Part shown: positions 8,046-16,783 of the stretch, one piece after another
Layout: each line of letters begins with the position of its first letter
Position numbering within the stretch: position 1 is the stretch's first letter
Assembly (NCBI GenBank): GCA_024280755.1
Contig: JAJRPN010000038.1
Span: 1-36,978 of the forward strand
Length of the DNA: 36,978 bases
Reading direction: 5' to 3'
DNA from: Planctomycetota bacterium
Lineage (GTDB): Bacteria > Planctomycetota > Phycisphaerae > Phycisphaerales > UBA1924
Notes under the pieces: model-generated
Database searches by the model: none
What the model saw: the letters and a program-made list of their open reading frames with translations, nothing else
Told to the model about the DNA's origin: nothing
Position numbers and translations under genes: made by a program

Positions 8046-9701
8046 TCACTGATCTTTATTTGCACGAAGTCGAACACTCAGCCGGTCGGCCAGCACGCCC
8101 CCGACCAACTGCTCTTCATCAATGACTTCATGTGCCCCGCTCTCTTCAAGCTCAGAAATATACATGTGATATCGTGCACGCGCAATAATATACACATCTG
8201 GAGCCATCGCACGAATCATCCCGACTATGGCTCGTGCTCCAGCCGGATCAGGAATAGCCACAACCACAACCGCTGCACGCAATATACCGATATGTTCGAG
8301 CACATCGGGTTGTGTTGCATCGCCGAGATGGCCTTCGAATCCAAGGAGCTTTGCTTGGCGAATCATCCCCGGGCTTAAATCCACCACGGCAACATGTTGA
8401 GTCACCTCTTCAATCGCACGACCAACCATCTGCCCCGCAGGACCAAACCCAATGATCACCATGTGCCCTTTCGCCTGCGAGACAATATCTGAATCATCTA
8501 TAACACTGGGCTTGAGCACCTTTATCTTTTCCAACCACCCAACAGATAAAATTGAAATCTTCGGCCCACCCGCCACCAAATACGGCGTCAAGAACAGCGT
8601 CACGATCGTCGCCGAGATCAACAACGCAAACAACTCCTCGCCAATCACCGTCCCGCGACCAACAGCAATTAACACAAACGAGAACTCACCCACCTGTGCC
8701 AAACAAATCCCCGAAGCCAACGCATTGCTATGCGTAAGCCGAAACAACTTGAGCACCACCCAGATCACAATCGCCTTGCCCGCGACAATTGCGATCACCA
8801 ACGCCCCGACCGCAGGCAGGTTTTGCACAAACCATGCCGGATCGCCAAACATCCCGATCGAACTGAAGAACAGCGTCACCAAAAGCGTCCGCAATGAACC
8901 AACATCCGCCCGCACCTGCGTAGCGAATGGTGAGTCCGCCAGAATCATCCCCGCCATGAACGCACCTAACGCAGGCGACAATCCCATTTTGTGAGATCCC
9001 CATGCAGAACCAAGCCCCATAACAATCGCAAGTAAAATAGGCAAATCTCGATTCCGCTGCAATGATGCCATACCGAGCACCCGTGGCGCAACTTTGTTAA
9101 GCAGCACATACAGCATCGCGATCAAAATACATGCCCCGGCAACCGCCGAAAACACATCTGCGCCAACTTGTTCAAATGACCCGCCGCCACCAAGCAAGGT
9201 CACCAACAACACCAAAGGCACAACCGCCACATCCTGAATCAATAGAATACCGAGTACATGGCGCCCATGCACACTCTCAAGTTCCGCCCGCGAAACCAAG
9301 AGCCGAAGCACACACGCCGTGCTGCTGAGCGCAACGATCGCACCGATCGCAATGGCCGTCCGCATCTCCACCCCAAAGCCCAACGCGATAACCCACCCTA
9401 ACCCCATCGTTATGACGACTTGCGCCGATCCGCCTCCGAACGCTGCCGGGCCAAGCCGACGCAATCTTGTCCAAGAAAACTCCAACCCAATCGTGAACAA
9501 CAACAACGCCACGCCAAGTTCGGCCAGCACCGTCACCTCATCAGCACTTGCCACAACCCCAAACGCATTTGGTCCAAGCAGTGTCCCTGCAACAAGATAC
9601 CCTAAAATGGGACTCTGCTTGAGCCGCTCACACACCACACCAAAAAACAATGCCGCTATCAAAAGAACCAAAACATCAAATAGCAAATCCCACATATCCA
9701 T
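8046..9701 (-). CDS. CPA2 family cation/proton antiporter, KefB-like, with RCK domain
   Basis: A 551-residue membrane protein. Residues 1-390 hold about 12 hydrophobic helices typical of Na+/H+ exchanger (CPA2) proteins, with GLEFSWTRLRRLGPAAFGGG and GAFMAGMILADSPF as the family's conserved stretches. After a linker, residues about 412-530 form an RCK/TrkA-N Rossmann domain beginning HMVIIGFGPAGQMVGRAI, with a GxGxxG-type nucleotide motif and Asp at the end of the second strand. There is no clear TrkA-C domain after it. The ATG is only two bases behind the adaptor's stop, with a G-rich Shine-Dalgarno overlapping the end of that gene, so the two are translationally coupled. Its placement inside an efflux operon is unusual; it may balance ions during proton-driven efflux (inference). 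Confidence 0.9.
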   Translation of the reverse strand: MDMWDLLFDVLVLLIAALFFGVVCERLKQSPILGYLVAGTLLGPNAFGVVASADEVTVLAELGVALLLFTIGLEFSWTRLRRLGPAAFGGGSAQVVITMGLGWVIALGFGVEMRTAIAIGAIVALSSTACVLRLLVSRAELESVHGRHVLGILLIQDVAVVPLVLLVTLLGGGGSFEQVGADVFSAVAGACILIAMLYVLLNKVAPRVLGMASLQRNRDLPILLAIVMGLGSAWGSHKMGLSPALGAFMAGMILADSPFATQVRADVGSLRTLLVTLFFSSIGMFGDPAWFVQNLPAVGALVIAIVAGKAIVIWVVLKLFRLTHSNALASGICLAQVGEFSFVLIAVGRGTVIGEELFALLISATIVTLFLTPYLVAGGPKISILSVGWLEKIKVLKPSVIDDSDIVSQAKGHMVIIGFGPAGQMVGRAIEEVTQHVAVVDLSPGMIRQAKLLGFEGHLGDATQPDVLEHIGILRAAVVVVAIPDPAGARAIVGMIRAMAPDVYIIARARYHMYISELEESGAHEVIDEEQLVGGVLADRLSVRLRANKDQ

Positions 9702-9703
9702 CG

Positions 9704-10882
9704 TTAGTCACTCCCCCCACCAACAACATCATCCCGCGCCGCCTCCTGAATTGCAAGCCCCTGCCCAGGGCGCAGCCGCTCGTTCCCATCAACCACCACC
9801 ATCATCCCATCCTTCAGCATCCTCGATCGCACCGCCACCCGATCACCCACGCCAAAGAGCCGCGTCACCGGCGCAATCGCCGACACGCCATCTTTCGAAT
9901 AATACACGATCTCCCCCGTCGCCTTGCGCACAATCGCATCCTTACTCACCGTGACAAACTCGCCTGGCATCCCCGTAGGAACCCACGCCGACAAGCTCAT
10001 CCCAGGACGCAACAAGTTCTTCCCATCGGCATCCTTCGCTTCCACCCCAATCCGCACCGCAAATAATCGGCTCAGCGAATCCGCGTTGGGCAAGATCGCA
10101 AGAATCTCGCCGAACACTCTTCCATCATTGAACCCATTGAGCGCAGGCATCGCTATTTCGATCTTCTCGCCGCTCTCTTGTGTTCGTTGCACCGCTGCAT
10201 ATACATCTTCAGGGACAGCAACCCACGCTTCGAGCGCATCAAGCGAAACGATGGTCACAACTCCATCGCCTCGTCCGACCCACTGCCCAACCTCACTTTG
10301 CTTGCTCACCACACGACCACTAAACGGTGCAACGATCGTCATATCTGCCAACTCTCGTTCACGCAGATGCAGATCCCCCTTCGCCGACACCATCTCGGCC
10401 TTCGCCTGCGCCATCAAGGCCTCGCGCGACGCCACAAGCGTTCTTGCCTCGTCGAGCTGCGAAACCCCGCTCGATCCCAATCGTTCAAGCTCTTCGGCTC
10501 GCCCAAGATCACGCCTCGCAATCTCAAGGGCCGCCTCGCGTTCCATCATGACAGCAGCCGCAAAGTCAACATCCGCCATCGCTCGATCAAACGCAATCCT
10601 CGCCCGGACATCATCAAGCCTGGCGATCACCTGCCCGCGAACAACGACATCGCCTTCTTCTACTTTCAACTCGACCATCAACCCCTCGACCTGCGATGCC
10701 AGTTCACTCCGAAGACGAGAGCGGATCTCTCCCGTCACAACCCTGCGTTCGACAAGTTGTTCGACACGCACCGCATCAACCACGACATTCGCTGGCGGCG
10801 GCCCACGATGCCCTTGACCCCAGACAATCCCGCTCGTCAGCCCCATGATCGCAACAACACATATCCGATTTCGCATGCTCAT
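9704..10882 (-). CDS. RND efflux periplasmic adaptor (HlyD/MexE-like)
   Basis: A 392-residue exported adaptor that bridges the inner-membrane RND pump and an outer-membrane channel. I choose ATG 10882, six bases after GGAG; an ATG at 10894 lacks a Shine-Dalgarno and would delay the signal peptide. Numbering from 10882: signal peptide about 1-22 ending WGQ, first half of the lipoyl domain near 35-70 (ASQVEGLMVELKVEEGDVV), a coiled-coil hairpin near 85-165, the second lipoyl half (DMTIVAPFSGRVVSKQSEVG), beta-barrel and a membrane-proximal C-terminus. It is first in the operon, followed by antiporter, permease and ChaN. No outer-membrane factor gene is in the window. The divergent LacI-type regulator suggests local control, though an operator is not obvious. 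Confidence 0.9.
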   Translation of the reverse strand: MSMRNRICVVAIMGLTSGIVWGQGHRGPPPANVVVDAVRVEQLVERRVVTGEIRSRLRSELASQVEGLMVELKVEEGDVVVRGQVIARLDDVRARIAFDRAMADVDFAAAVMMEREAALEIARRDLGRAEELERLGSSGVSQLDEARTLVASREALMAQAKAEMVSAKGDLHLRERELADMTIVAPFSGRVVSKQSEVGQWVGRGDGVVTIVSLDALEAWVAVPEDVYAAVQRTQESGEKIEIAMPALNGFNDGRVFGEILAILPNADSLSRLFAVRIGVEAKDADGKNLLRPGMSLSAWVPTGMPGEFVTVSKDAIVRKATGEIVYYSKDGVSAIAPVTRLFGVGDRVAVRSRMLKDGMMVVVDGNERLRPGQGLAIQEAARDDVVGGGSD

Positions 10883-11013
10883 ACCAAACTCCATCCACTA
10901 CAAAACCCACTCGCCGACCTGGCTCGCTACCAAATCGCCCCCCATTCTAACCACCCAGTCTGAATTACCCCACGAATCCCCAACTCAACACTCGCTTCTG
11001 CTGTCCATTTTTG

Positions 11014-11019
11014 TATAAT
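11014..11019 (+). promoter_or_regulatory. Consensus -10 box of the LacI-type regulator gene
   Basis: A perfect TATAAT stands 69 bases before the preferred ATG (11089). No good -35 hexamer lies at the usual distance. A start of transcription near 11026 would exclude the upstream TTG at 11011 as a start codon and supports the ATG. Confidence 0.5.
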
Positions 11020-11088
11020 ATGTTCGTATCCCCCCACACCTCGGATGGTGCACCATCAATCATCCCACACAGAAACAGCGGAATCTTT

Positions 11089-12117
11089 ATGGAAAAGCGA
11101 AGAACTCAACGCGTTACCCTCGCCAAGGTCGCCGAAATGGCCGGCGTCGCAGAATCCACAGCATCCCGTGTGATCAATGGATACACCCATAACTTCCGCG
11201 TCCGCCCAGAGGTTCGCCAGCGCGTTCTCGACGCCGCCGAAGAACTCAACTATCGACCAAACCCGATGGTCCGCTCGATCAGTGCCAAAAAGACCAACCT
11301 CGTCGCTGTCGTCGGGTGGGCCTCCGACGGCGTCAACAGAACCGCCTTGTCTGAATCTGTCCGCGTCCTCCGCGATAACAACAAGCATGTCTGCACCACC
11401 TTCCTCGACCCAGATTACTCCGGGCACGAGCTCCCATCATGGCGTGTCGACGGTGCAATCGCCTTGCAGGTTCGTGACAAGACAGATCTCAACGATCTCG
11501 AAGAACAAGACATCCCCTATGTCTCAATCAACGGGCTCGCCGGGCCAGGTGGCGACGCCGTCAACTTCAACGAACACCACGGCATGGACCAAGCCATCGA
11601 TCACCTCCTCGAACTCGGTCACACCAAAATCGCATACGCCTATTTCGACACCGACCGGCTCAACCCCCGAGGCATCCGCCATACCTCCGTCGAACTCCGA
11701 CGCTATGCCTACGAATCAATCCTCAAACACCGCGGGCTCAAAACAATCCCAGGCTACGAGCGACTCGATCACTCGGCCATGTCCTACTGCCAACTCGTCC
11801 TCCAAAAAGGCGATGCCACCGCCGTCATCGCCTACGACGACATCACCGCGATGTACCTCATCCAATCCATGAGCACACTGGGCATGACCATCCCCCGCGA
11901 TATGTCCGTCGTCGCCTTCAACGACGAACTCCCCGCCAAGATGTCCACCCCACCACTGACCACCATCGCCCTCCCCGCAGCCGTCGCCGGCAAAACCGCA
12001 GGCGAACTCCTCGCCGAGCGATTAGCCGCCACCGAACCGATCCCATCAAGAACGGTGACATTAGATGAAACCCTCATCATCCGCCAATCGACAACATCGC
12101 CAAGGATCACTTCGTAA
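11089..12117 (+). CDS. LacI/GalR family transcriptional regulator
   Basis: A 342-residue DNA-binding protein. The ATG at 11089 puts the helix-turn-helix at residues 10-31 (TLAKVAEMAGVAESTASRVING), the normal place in this family; the longer reading from a TTG at 11011 would add 26 residues overlapping the -10 box. The hinge helix (RVLDAAEELNYRPNPMVRSI) spans about 45-64, followed by a periplasmic-binding-protein-like ligand domain to the end, with the AVIAYDDITAMYLIQSM and RDMSVVAFNDE stretches characteristic of LacI members. The residues around GWASDGVNRTALSESV depart from sugar-binding LacI proteins, so the effector is unclear. It is divergent from the efflux operon (206 bases between starts) and upstream of the FG-GAP gene; either could be the target. 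Confidence 0.92.
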   Translation: MEKRRTQRVTLAKVAEMAGVAESTASRVINGYTHNFRVRPEVRQRVLDAAEELNYRPNPMVRSISAKKTNLVAVVGWASDGVNRTALSESVRVLRDNNKHVCTTFLDPDYSGHELPSWRVDGAIALQVRDKTDLNDLEEQDIPYVSINGLAGPGGDAVNFNEHHGMDQAIDHLLELGHTKIAYAYFDTDRLNPRGIRHTSVELRRYAYESILKHRGLKTIPGYERLDHSAMSYCQLVLQKGDATAVIAYDDITAMYLIQSMSTLGMTIPRDMSVVAFNDELPAKMSTPPLTTIALPAAVAGKTAGELLAERLAATEPIPSRTVTLDETLIIRQSTTSPRITS

Positions 12118-12206
12118 GCCTGATATTTAGCAATGATTCAACAAATCGGCACTTGCTCCCTCATCTAATATCGGTTCTAATAGACGCTCCTCAAACTCGT
12201 GGAGCC

Positions 12207-14966
12207 ATGATGAATCATTTATCAGCACATCTCTCAATCCTCACCCTCGCAACAGCCGCGACGCTTTCTAACGCCCAATCCTTCCCGATCCATCCCGTCT
12301 TGGACCCAACCTACCCCTTCGTAGATCCCGCATTCGCAGGCTTCGATTGGCAATACCCCGCCGCAGGCACACTCCAAATACTCGGCGATCTCAACAACGA
12401 TGGCCGCGAAGATCTCCTCGTCATGTTTATCGAATACGACAAACTCGAAGATGTCCTCGCCGAAAAACGCCTCTGGGTCTACTACCAAAACGAACTAGCC
12501 GAGTTCGACCAACCAGTCCCCTTCGAACTCACCATCAAAACACCCGGGCTCGATGAACCCAGAGACATCGTCATCCACGATCACAACCACGACGGCATCA
12601 ACGACATCATCCTCCCACTCGGCGACCATCTCGTCCCCTTCATCTCCACCCCCGCCGGCTTCGTTGAAGCCCAGCCACTCTTCTTAGAAGAGTTCGGCTA
12701 CGACTATGATCGAGTCCTCTATGTAGACCTCGATCACGACGGCGACGATGATCTCATCCGCTGGCAAGGCTCAACCTGGTCGGTCGGCTCAATCGAAATC
12801 TGGCTCTATCAAGGAGCCGCCGGCTATATCAATATCCCCATCCTCGAAGAAGAAAGCCCAAGCCCCAGAGGCCGAGTCGCTTCAGACATGAAAGTCTCCG
12901 ATTTCGACGGCGACGGCGATCTCGATATCCTTCTCACTGGTGGCTATGGAATCGGGTGGATCGAAAAATCGGCCTTTGGTTACGAATACATAGAAAATCC
13001 AAATATCATCGCGACCAACTTCTCAATCGATGTCACCGGCGCTCACACAACAATGGCCGATATCAACGCCGACGGATTGATAGATTTCGTCACCTTCGGC
13101 GAAGGACCAAACCGTACCGGCTATGGATTCTTCCTCGCACCATTCACCCAAGGCGAAGCCAGAGAAATCCCATTCTTCGAGTATCCCGATTTCGATACTT
13201 CATTTTCATATGACTTCTCCGAAAATTTCACAGAATGGAACCAACTCTTCACCTCCCCCGGCGATCTCGACGGCGATGGCACCGACGAACTCATCTACAA
13301 GCCATACAAAAACCTCCAAAACGCATGGCGATTCACCGACCCGCTCAACCACAACGGCCGCTTCGGCGTCTCCGCAGATATCCCCATCAAGGGCGAAGTC
13401 TTCAACGAGTTCTACAACACAGAACTCAACCTCGATCCTAGCTATAACTACCAAGACGCCTACTTCGACATCAACCACGACGGCGTCAAAGACCGCTTCC
13501 TCTTGCTCACCGTCACCAACCCAGAGGCAACCCCCGAAACAATCCACGACATCACCAATGTCGGATTCCAGTTCATCGCCAACATCGGAAACCCATTCGA
13601 TCGCGACACCATACTCAACGAACGAAACTACTTTAACTCAGGCGGACATACACATATCACCCACGCCGACTTCAATGACAACGGCCAATCCGAACTCTTC
13701 CTCACCCAAAGCAAAGACCTCGTACGCATCAACCCAGACACAGGCTTCCTACAACTCGACGACGCCACCCGTTTCCCAGGCTCTGGGGGCGGATTCAGAA
13801 CCGTCCTCGCTCCACTCAATAGCGACCCAGGAATCGACAGCATTACCCTCAGCAACTCGGTCGAAAGATCATATCCAAAGATTAATTTGGATATAAGCTT
13901 TGAGGGGTTCGATAGGCCAGGCTACTCAAATGTCCCACTCTTCTGGAGCGATCAAGATCTCATGCTCCAGAAGGCAAATATCTTTTTTGATTCCCAAGGC
14001 TCATCATTCGCCATTGCAGATATCGACAACGACAATGACAACGACATCATCATTCGAGGCAACGGCGCGATCAAGTTTGGCGACGAAGGTCCCGCAGTCC
14101 TCACATGGATCAACGACGGCGAAGCCTACTTCACGCTTGGAACACTCACCTTCATCGACTCGAACTTCTTTGAAGTCCACTCCATAGAAACACTCGACCA
14201 CGACCAGGACGGCGACCAAGACCTTCTGTGCATCACCGCGATTGATAACGACAACTTCGGGCTTGCAATCTATGACAACGATGGCACCGGCGCGTTCACC
14301 CACGCCCTCACCATCCCCCTCGCCCCCGAAAACCCCAACCAAAGAGGCTTCCATCAATACTGGATCATCACTCAAGATATCGACCTTGACGGCTTAGAAG
14401 ACGCCGTCATCCTCTTCCGCGATGGGCGAAACGACAACGACATCTGCATCCTCTACGGCTCACCAACCGGGCTCTCTGCACCAATCTACTACCAAGGCGG
14501 CGGCGCTGCCGAAGTGATTTCGGCAGATCTCGATGGCAACGGACTCCCCGACCTGATTACCTGCGCCTACCAAAACATCCGTACATTCAAAAGCTCACTT
14601 TCGATCATGTTCCAGACCGCCCCGCGCGTTTATGCCCCCATGATCTCGATCGTTGACACCGACTTTGCAGGAGTAGACGCGGTTGATCTCAACAACGACG
14701 GCGTGCTCGATCTTGTCGGCTGCAACACCGAACCCTTCCAAAACACCAGAAGAGATGCCAATATCCACTTCTTCTACTCCGTCCCCGCACCTTGCGCCCC
14801 AGATCTCAACCTCGACAAATCCATCGACTTCTTCGACATCTCCCTCTTCATCCAACTCTTTGTCGAACAACGCCCGCTCGCAGACTTCAACCACGACTCT
14901 GTCTTCAGCTTCTTCGATATCAGTGCATTTATCGAAAGCTACAACGCGGGCTGCGATACACCCTGA
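12207..14966 (+). CDS. Secreted FG-GAP/VCBS repeat protein with GC-type dockerin domain
   Basis: About 919 residues from ATG 12207 (a second ATG at 12210 is better spaced from GGAG at 12201). The N-terminus is a signal peptide (MMNHLSAHLSILTLATAATLSNAQ). The body contains about 13 calcium-binding loops of the form DxNxDGxxDL, for example DLNNDGREDLL, DHNHDGINDII, DFDGDGDLDIL, DLDGDGTDELI, DIDNDNDNDII and DLNNDGVLDLV, the mark of FG-GAP beta-propellers. The last 60 residues hold two DxNxDxxxxFFDIS units ending in a Gly-Cys, which is the GC-type dockerin domain of Phycisphaerales secreted proteins. No catalytic domain is visible, so I infer an extracellular or surface binding protein. Its stop is four bases from the convergent lipoprotein gene. 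Confidence 0.88.
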   Translation: MMNHLSAHLSILTLATAATLSNAQSFPIHPVLDPTYPFVDPAFAGFDWQYPAAGTLQILGDLNNDGREDLLVMFIEYDKLEDVLAEKRLWVYYQNELAEFDQPVPFELTIKTPGLDEPRDIVIHDHNHDGINDIILPLGDHLVPFISTPAGFVEAQPLFLEEFGYDYDRVLYVDLDHDGDDDLIRWQGSTWSVGSIEIWLYQGAAGYINIPILEEESPSPRGRVASDMKVSDFDGDGDLDILLTGGYGIGWIEKSAFGYEYIENPNIIATNFSIDVTGAHTTMADINADGLIDFVTFGEGPNRTGYGFFLAPFTQGEAREIPFFEYPDFDTSFSYDFSENFTEWNQLFTSPGDLDGDGTDELIYKPYKNLQNAWRFTDPLNHNGRFGVSADIPIKGEVFNEFYNTELNLDPSYNYQDAYFDINHDGVKDRFLLLTVTNPEATPETIHDITNVGFQFIANIGNPFDRDTILNERNYFNSGGHTHITHADFNDNGQSELFLTQSKDLVRINPDTGFLQLDDATRFPGSGGGFRTVLAPLNSDPGIDSITLSNSVERSYPKINLDISFEGFDRPGYSNVPLFWSDQDLMLQKANIFFDSQGSSFAIADIDNDNDNDIIIRGNGAIKFGDEGPAVLTWINDGEAYFTLGTLTFIDSNFFEVHSIETLDHDQDGDQDLLCITAIDNDNFGLAIYDNDGTGAFTHALTIPLAPENPNQRGFHQYWIITQDIDLDGLEDAVILFRDGRNDNDICILYGSPTGLSAPIYYQGGGAAEVISADLDGNGLPDLITCAYQNIRTFKSSLSIMFQTAPRVYAPMISIVDTDFAGVDAVDLNNDGVLDLVGCNTEPFQNTRRDANIHFFYSVPAPCAPDLNLDKSIDFFDISLFIQLFVEQRPLADFNHDSVFSFFDISAFIESYNAGCDTP

Positions 14967-14970
14967 TCAC

Positions 14971-15465
14971 TCACTCATCGCCCGCGATCAACTCGACAAT
15001 CTCGCCCGCGATCTCATTAGGCACAAGGAAGGTCAAGCTATAGTGCGCGATCTTCCAATCGTCGCCAACCTTGATCAGCACACCTGTCCCCCGAAGCACG
15101 CCATATTTTTCGTTGTCGAGCAGCTCATCGATCCAAGCCGTCTGGCGATCGGCTGAAAAAGCAACATGCTGATCTCTGGGCTTATAAGTCCACCCATCAT
15201 GATCGCTAAACGGCTCGCGGGCATACTCCATAAACTCCGCCTTCGTCCACCGCTCGCTCGCATCGGTCCCCATAAACACAGCATCGTCCGTCATCGCATC
15301 AAAGTACAGATCAAACATCCCCCATTGCGCCGCAAAGTGCCATGCGCTCGTAACCGAGCCAACACTGAGCGTTTGGATATCATCATCGAGCTTCTGGCGC
15401 AATGGGTGAACGGTCGTACATCCACCAAGGAATCCACAGACAAGAATAATTGGGATCAGTTTCAT
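14971..15465 (-). CDS. SnoaL/NTF2-like lipoprotein
   Basis: A 164-residue lipoprotein: MKLIPIILVCGFLGGC gives a short signal with lipobox LGGC (Cys16). The rest fits the NTF2-like cone fold: a helical start (HFAAQWGMFDLYFDAMTDDAVFMGTDASERWTKAEF is the standard SnoaL/nuclear-transport-factor pattern), then strands ending GVLIKVGDDWKIAHYSLTF. Such proteins often handle a small ligand or are domains of unknown role. The ATG overlaps the stop of the globin gene in an ATGA junction, so the two are translationally coupled. Confidence 0.82.
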   Translation of the reverse strand: MKLIPIILVCGFLGGCTTVHPLRQKLDDDIQTLSVGSVTSAWHFAAQWGMFDLYFDAMTDDAVFMGTDASERWTKAEFMEYAREPFSDHDGWTYKPRDQHVAFSADRQTAWIDELLDNEKYGVLRGTGVLIKVGDDWKIAHYSLTFLVPNEIAGEIVELIAGDE

Positions 15466-15950
15466 GTGCTCTCTCCGGGTTCTTGTGCGTTGACCATCCA
15501 GCTACTAAATCCAACAACAAACTTCCAGACCGCCTCGACATGCTCGCTGGGCATCGCAAACTTCTCTGCTGCCTCATCGAGCGTCTCACGATAACACCGC
15601 AACCATTCCTGACGCCCTGACTCGGTAATCACGAATGGAATATGCCGAGCCCGCATCATCGGCTGCCCATGTTTCTTTTGATACAGGTGCGGGCCACCAA
15701 AGAGAAAAGTAAACATGTCCGCACTCTTGTCCGCTGCCCGCATCAGGTTCTTCTCAGACTTGGGAAACATGTCCGAAATCGAAGACGCCCCCAGCCGATG
15801 ATAAAACGCATGAAAAAAGGCAATGATGTTCGCTTCCCCCATCGCCTGATACACCGCTGACGGAATCCCATCCGTCTGAGGCGGCCCAGACGCAGGTGTG
15901 TAAATCGGCTCGTTGCGTTCGTGAGATGGAAGCGGGTTATGGATATTCAT
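15462..15950 (-). CDS. Truncated haemoglobin (bacterial 2/2 globin)
   Basis: 162 residues from ATG 15950; the frame stays open to 16103, but the extra 51 residues look non-coding and no start there is better. Helix E/F region FGGPHLYQKKHGQPMMRARH is diagnostic for truncated globins: Tyr90, the proximal His103 in ARHIPF, and Trp116 at the G8 position (QEWLRCYRETLDE) that marks groups II and III. The first 35 residues are a Pro-rich extension. Globins of this type bind oxygen or nitric oxide in the cytoplasm. It is the first gene of a two-gene unit with the SnoaL-like lipoprotein, which suggests a shared stress role (inference). Confidence 0.88.
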   Translation of the reverse strand: MNIHNPLPSHERNEPIYTPASGPPQTDGIPSAVYQAMGEANIIAFFHAFYHRLGASSISDMFPKSEKNLMRAADKSADMFTFLFGGPHLYQKKHGQPMMRARHIPFVITESGRQEWLRCYRETLDEAAEKFAMPSEHVEAVWKFVVGFSSWMVNAQEPGEST

Positions 15951-16083
15951 ACCCAACGCTAGCCAAGCGAGAAACAGAAAAATGTAAGCTTTGAGGGAAT
16001 ATCTTGGAAACGAACAAGGTTGGTATACATGAAAAAGGCGGTTTCCCGCCCACAACCTCGTCCACAACCAAGTCCTGTGCGTG

Positions 16084-16121
16084 AGACCCGGGAAGAGATG
16101 CAATGCGTTTCTCCCGGGTCT
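16084..16121. terminator. Hairpin downstream of the YqaE-like gene
   Basis: Ten-base perfect arms AGACCCGGGA (16084-16093) and TCCCGGGTCT (16112-16121) with an 18-base loop. On the + strand a T-rich stretch (TTCCTTTTGTT) follows. On the - strand it lies 28 bases after the YqaE-like stop but lacks a U-tract, so termination in that direction is only likely. Confidence 0.5.
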
Positions 16122-16149
16122 TCCTTTTGTTCCAAACAGAACAAATCGG

Positions 16150-16326
16150 TTATCTCAGAACGATAATCAAGGCATGGATCACCGCGCCAATGCCAAGGGT
16201 CATTATATACAGGGCGATATTGAGCCAAAGATGCCCAGTAAACCCGACTTTGATCCCCTCAGCAACCGGGGGGATGAACAGTGCGAGTAGAACCATAACG
16301 AGCGTGTTATCTTTGATGTCGGCCAT
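16150..16326 (-). CDS. YqaE/Pmp3 family small membrane protein
   Basis: A 58-residue protein too short for many gene finders. It starts MADIKDNTLVMVLLALFIPP, has two membrane helices (about 9-24 and 34-55) and the family's hallmark Pro-Pro-x-Ala/Val-x-x-x-x-Gly turn at 19-27, then GHLWLNIALY matching the conserved asparagine-containing second helix. GGAG stands eight bases before ATG 16326. Pmp3/YqaE proteins are plasma-membrane proteolipids induced by salt or cold and thought to influence membrane potential. The tRNA-His gene lies 133 bases upstream on the same strand. Confidence 0.85.
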   Translation of the reverse strand: MADIKDNTLVMVLLALFIPPVAEGIKVGFTGHLWLNIALYIMTLGIGAVIHALIIVLR

Positions 16327-16459
16327 AGGTGAGACTCCTATTTGAGGGTTTTGGATGTTGTTTGATGATCGTACCGGATTTGGACAACCACCTTTTGGCG
16401 ACCAAATGAAATCCCCATGAAAAAACGACCCATTTGGGTCGTTTGATCATTCAAAAGAG

Positions 16460-16533
16460 GGTGAACGACGGGGCTTGAACCCGCGACATCCTGGATCACA
16501 ACCAGGTGCTCTACCAACTGAGCTACGTCCACC
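16460..16533 (-). tRNA. tRNA-His (GTG)
   Basis: The reverse strand folds into a complete cloverleaf. The acceptor arm GTGGACG pairs with CGTTCAC (one G-U), the D arm is GCTC-AGTTGGTA-GAGC, the anticodon arm CTGGT/ATCCAG encloses the anticodon GTG, and the T arm GCGGG-TTCAAGC-CCCGT carries TTCAA. The base before G1 is G and the discriminator is C, so the G-1:C73 identity pair of histidine tRNA is encoded. The 3' CCA is not encoded. Confidence 0.96.
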
Positions 16534-16783
16534 AGCATCAAGACAAACGCTTTCGTTCATCTTGCCCAGAAATATAGCACCTCCACCCCCCCAAAGTCTG
16601 CCTCAACAGGTCCAGAATTCACAACATTTACACCCATATGGGCTACAATTCCGACCTGACACATAGGCGGTTTAACTGGAGACCAAACCTGGTCGATAAG
16701 TTCCCGATATACGCCTGATATCAACCCATCCCCAATCCATCGGCAATCGCCAGTTTGGGGGCGAAGGACAGAGGAGCCTGATA

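Noticed and set aside
16598..16783. Leader of pckA as a named riboswitch
   Set aside because: Small inverted repeats exist, but I recognise no conserved riboswitch core.
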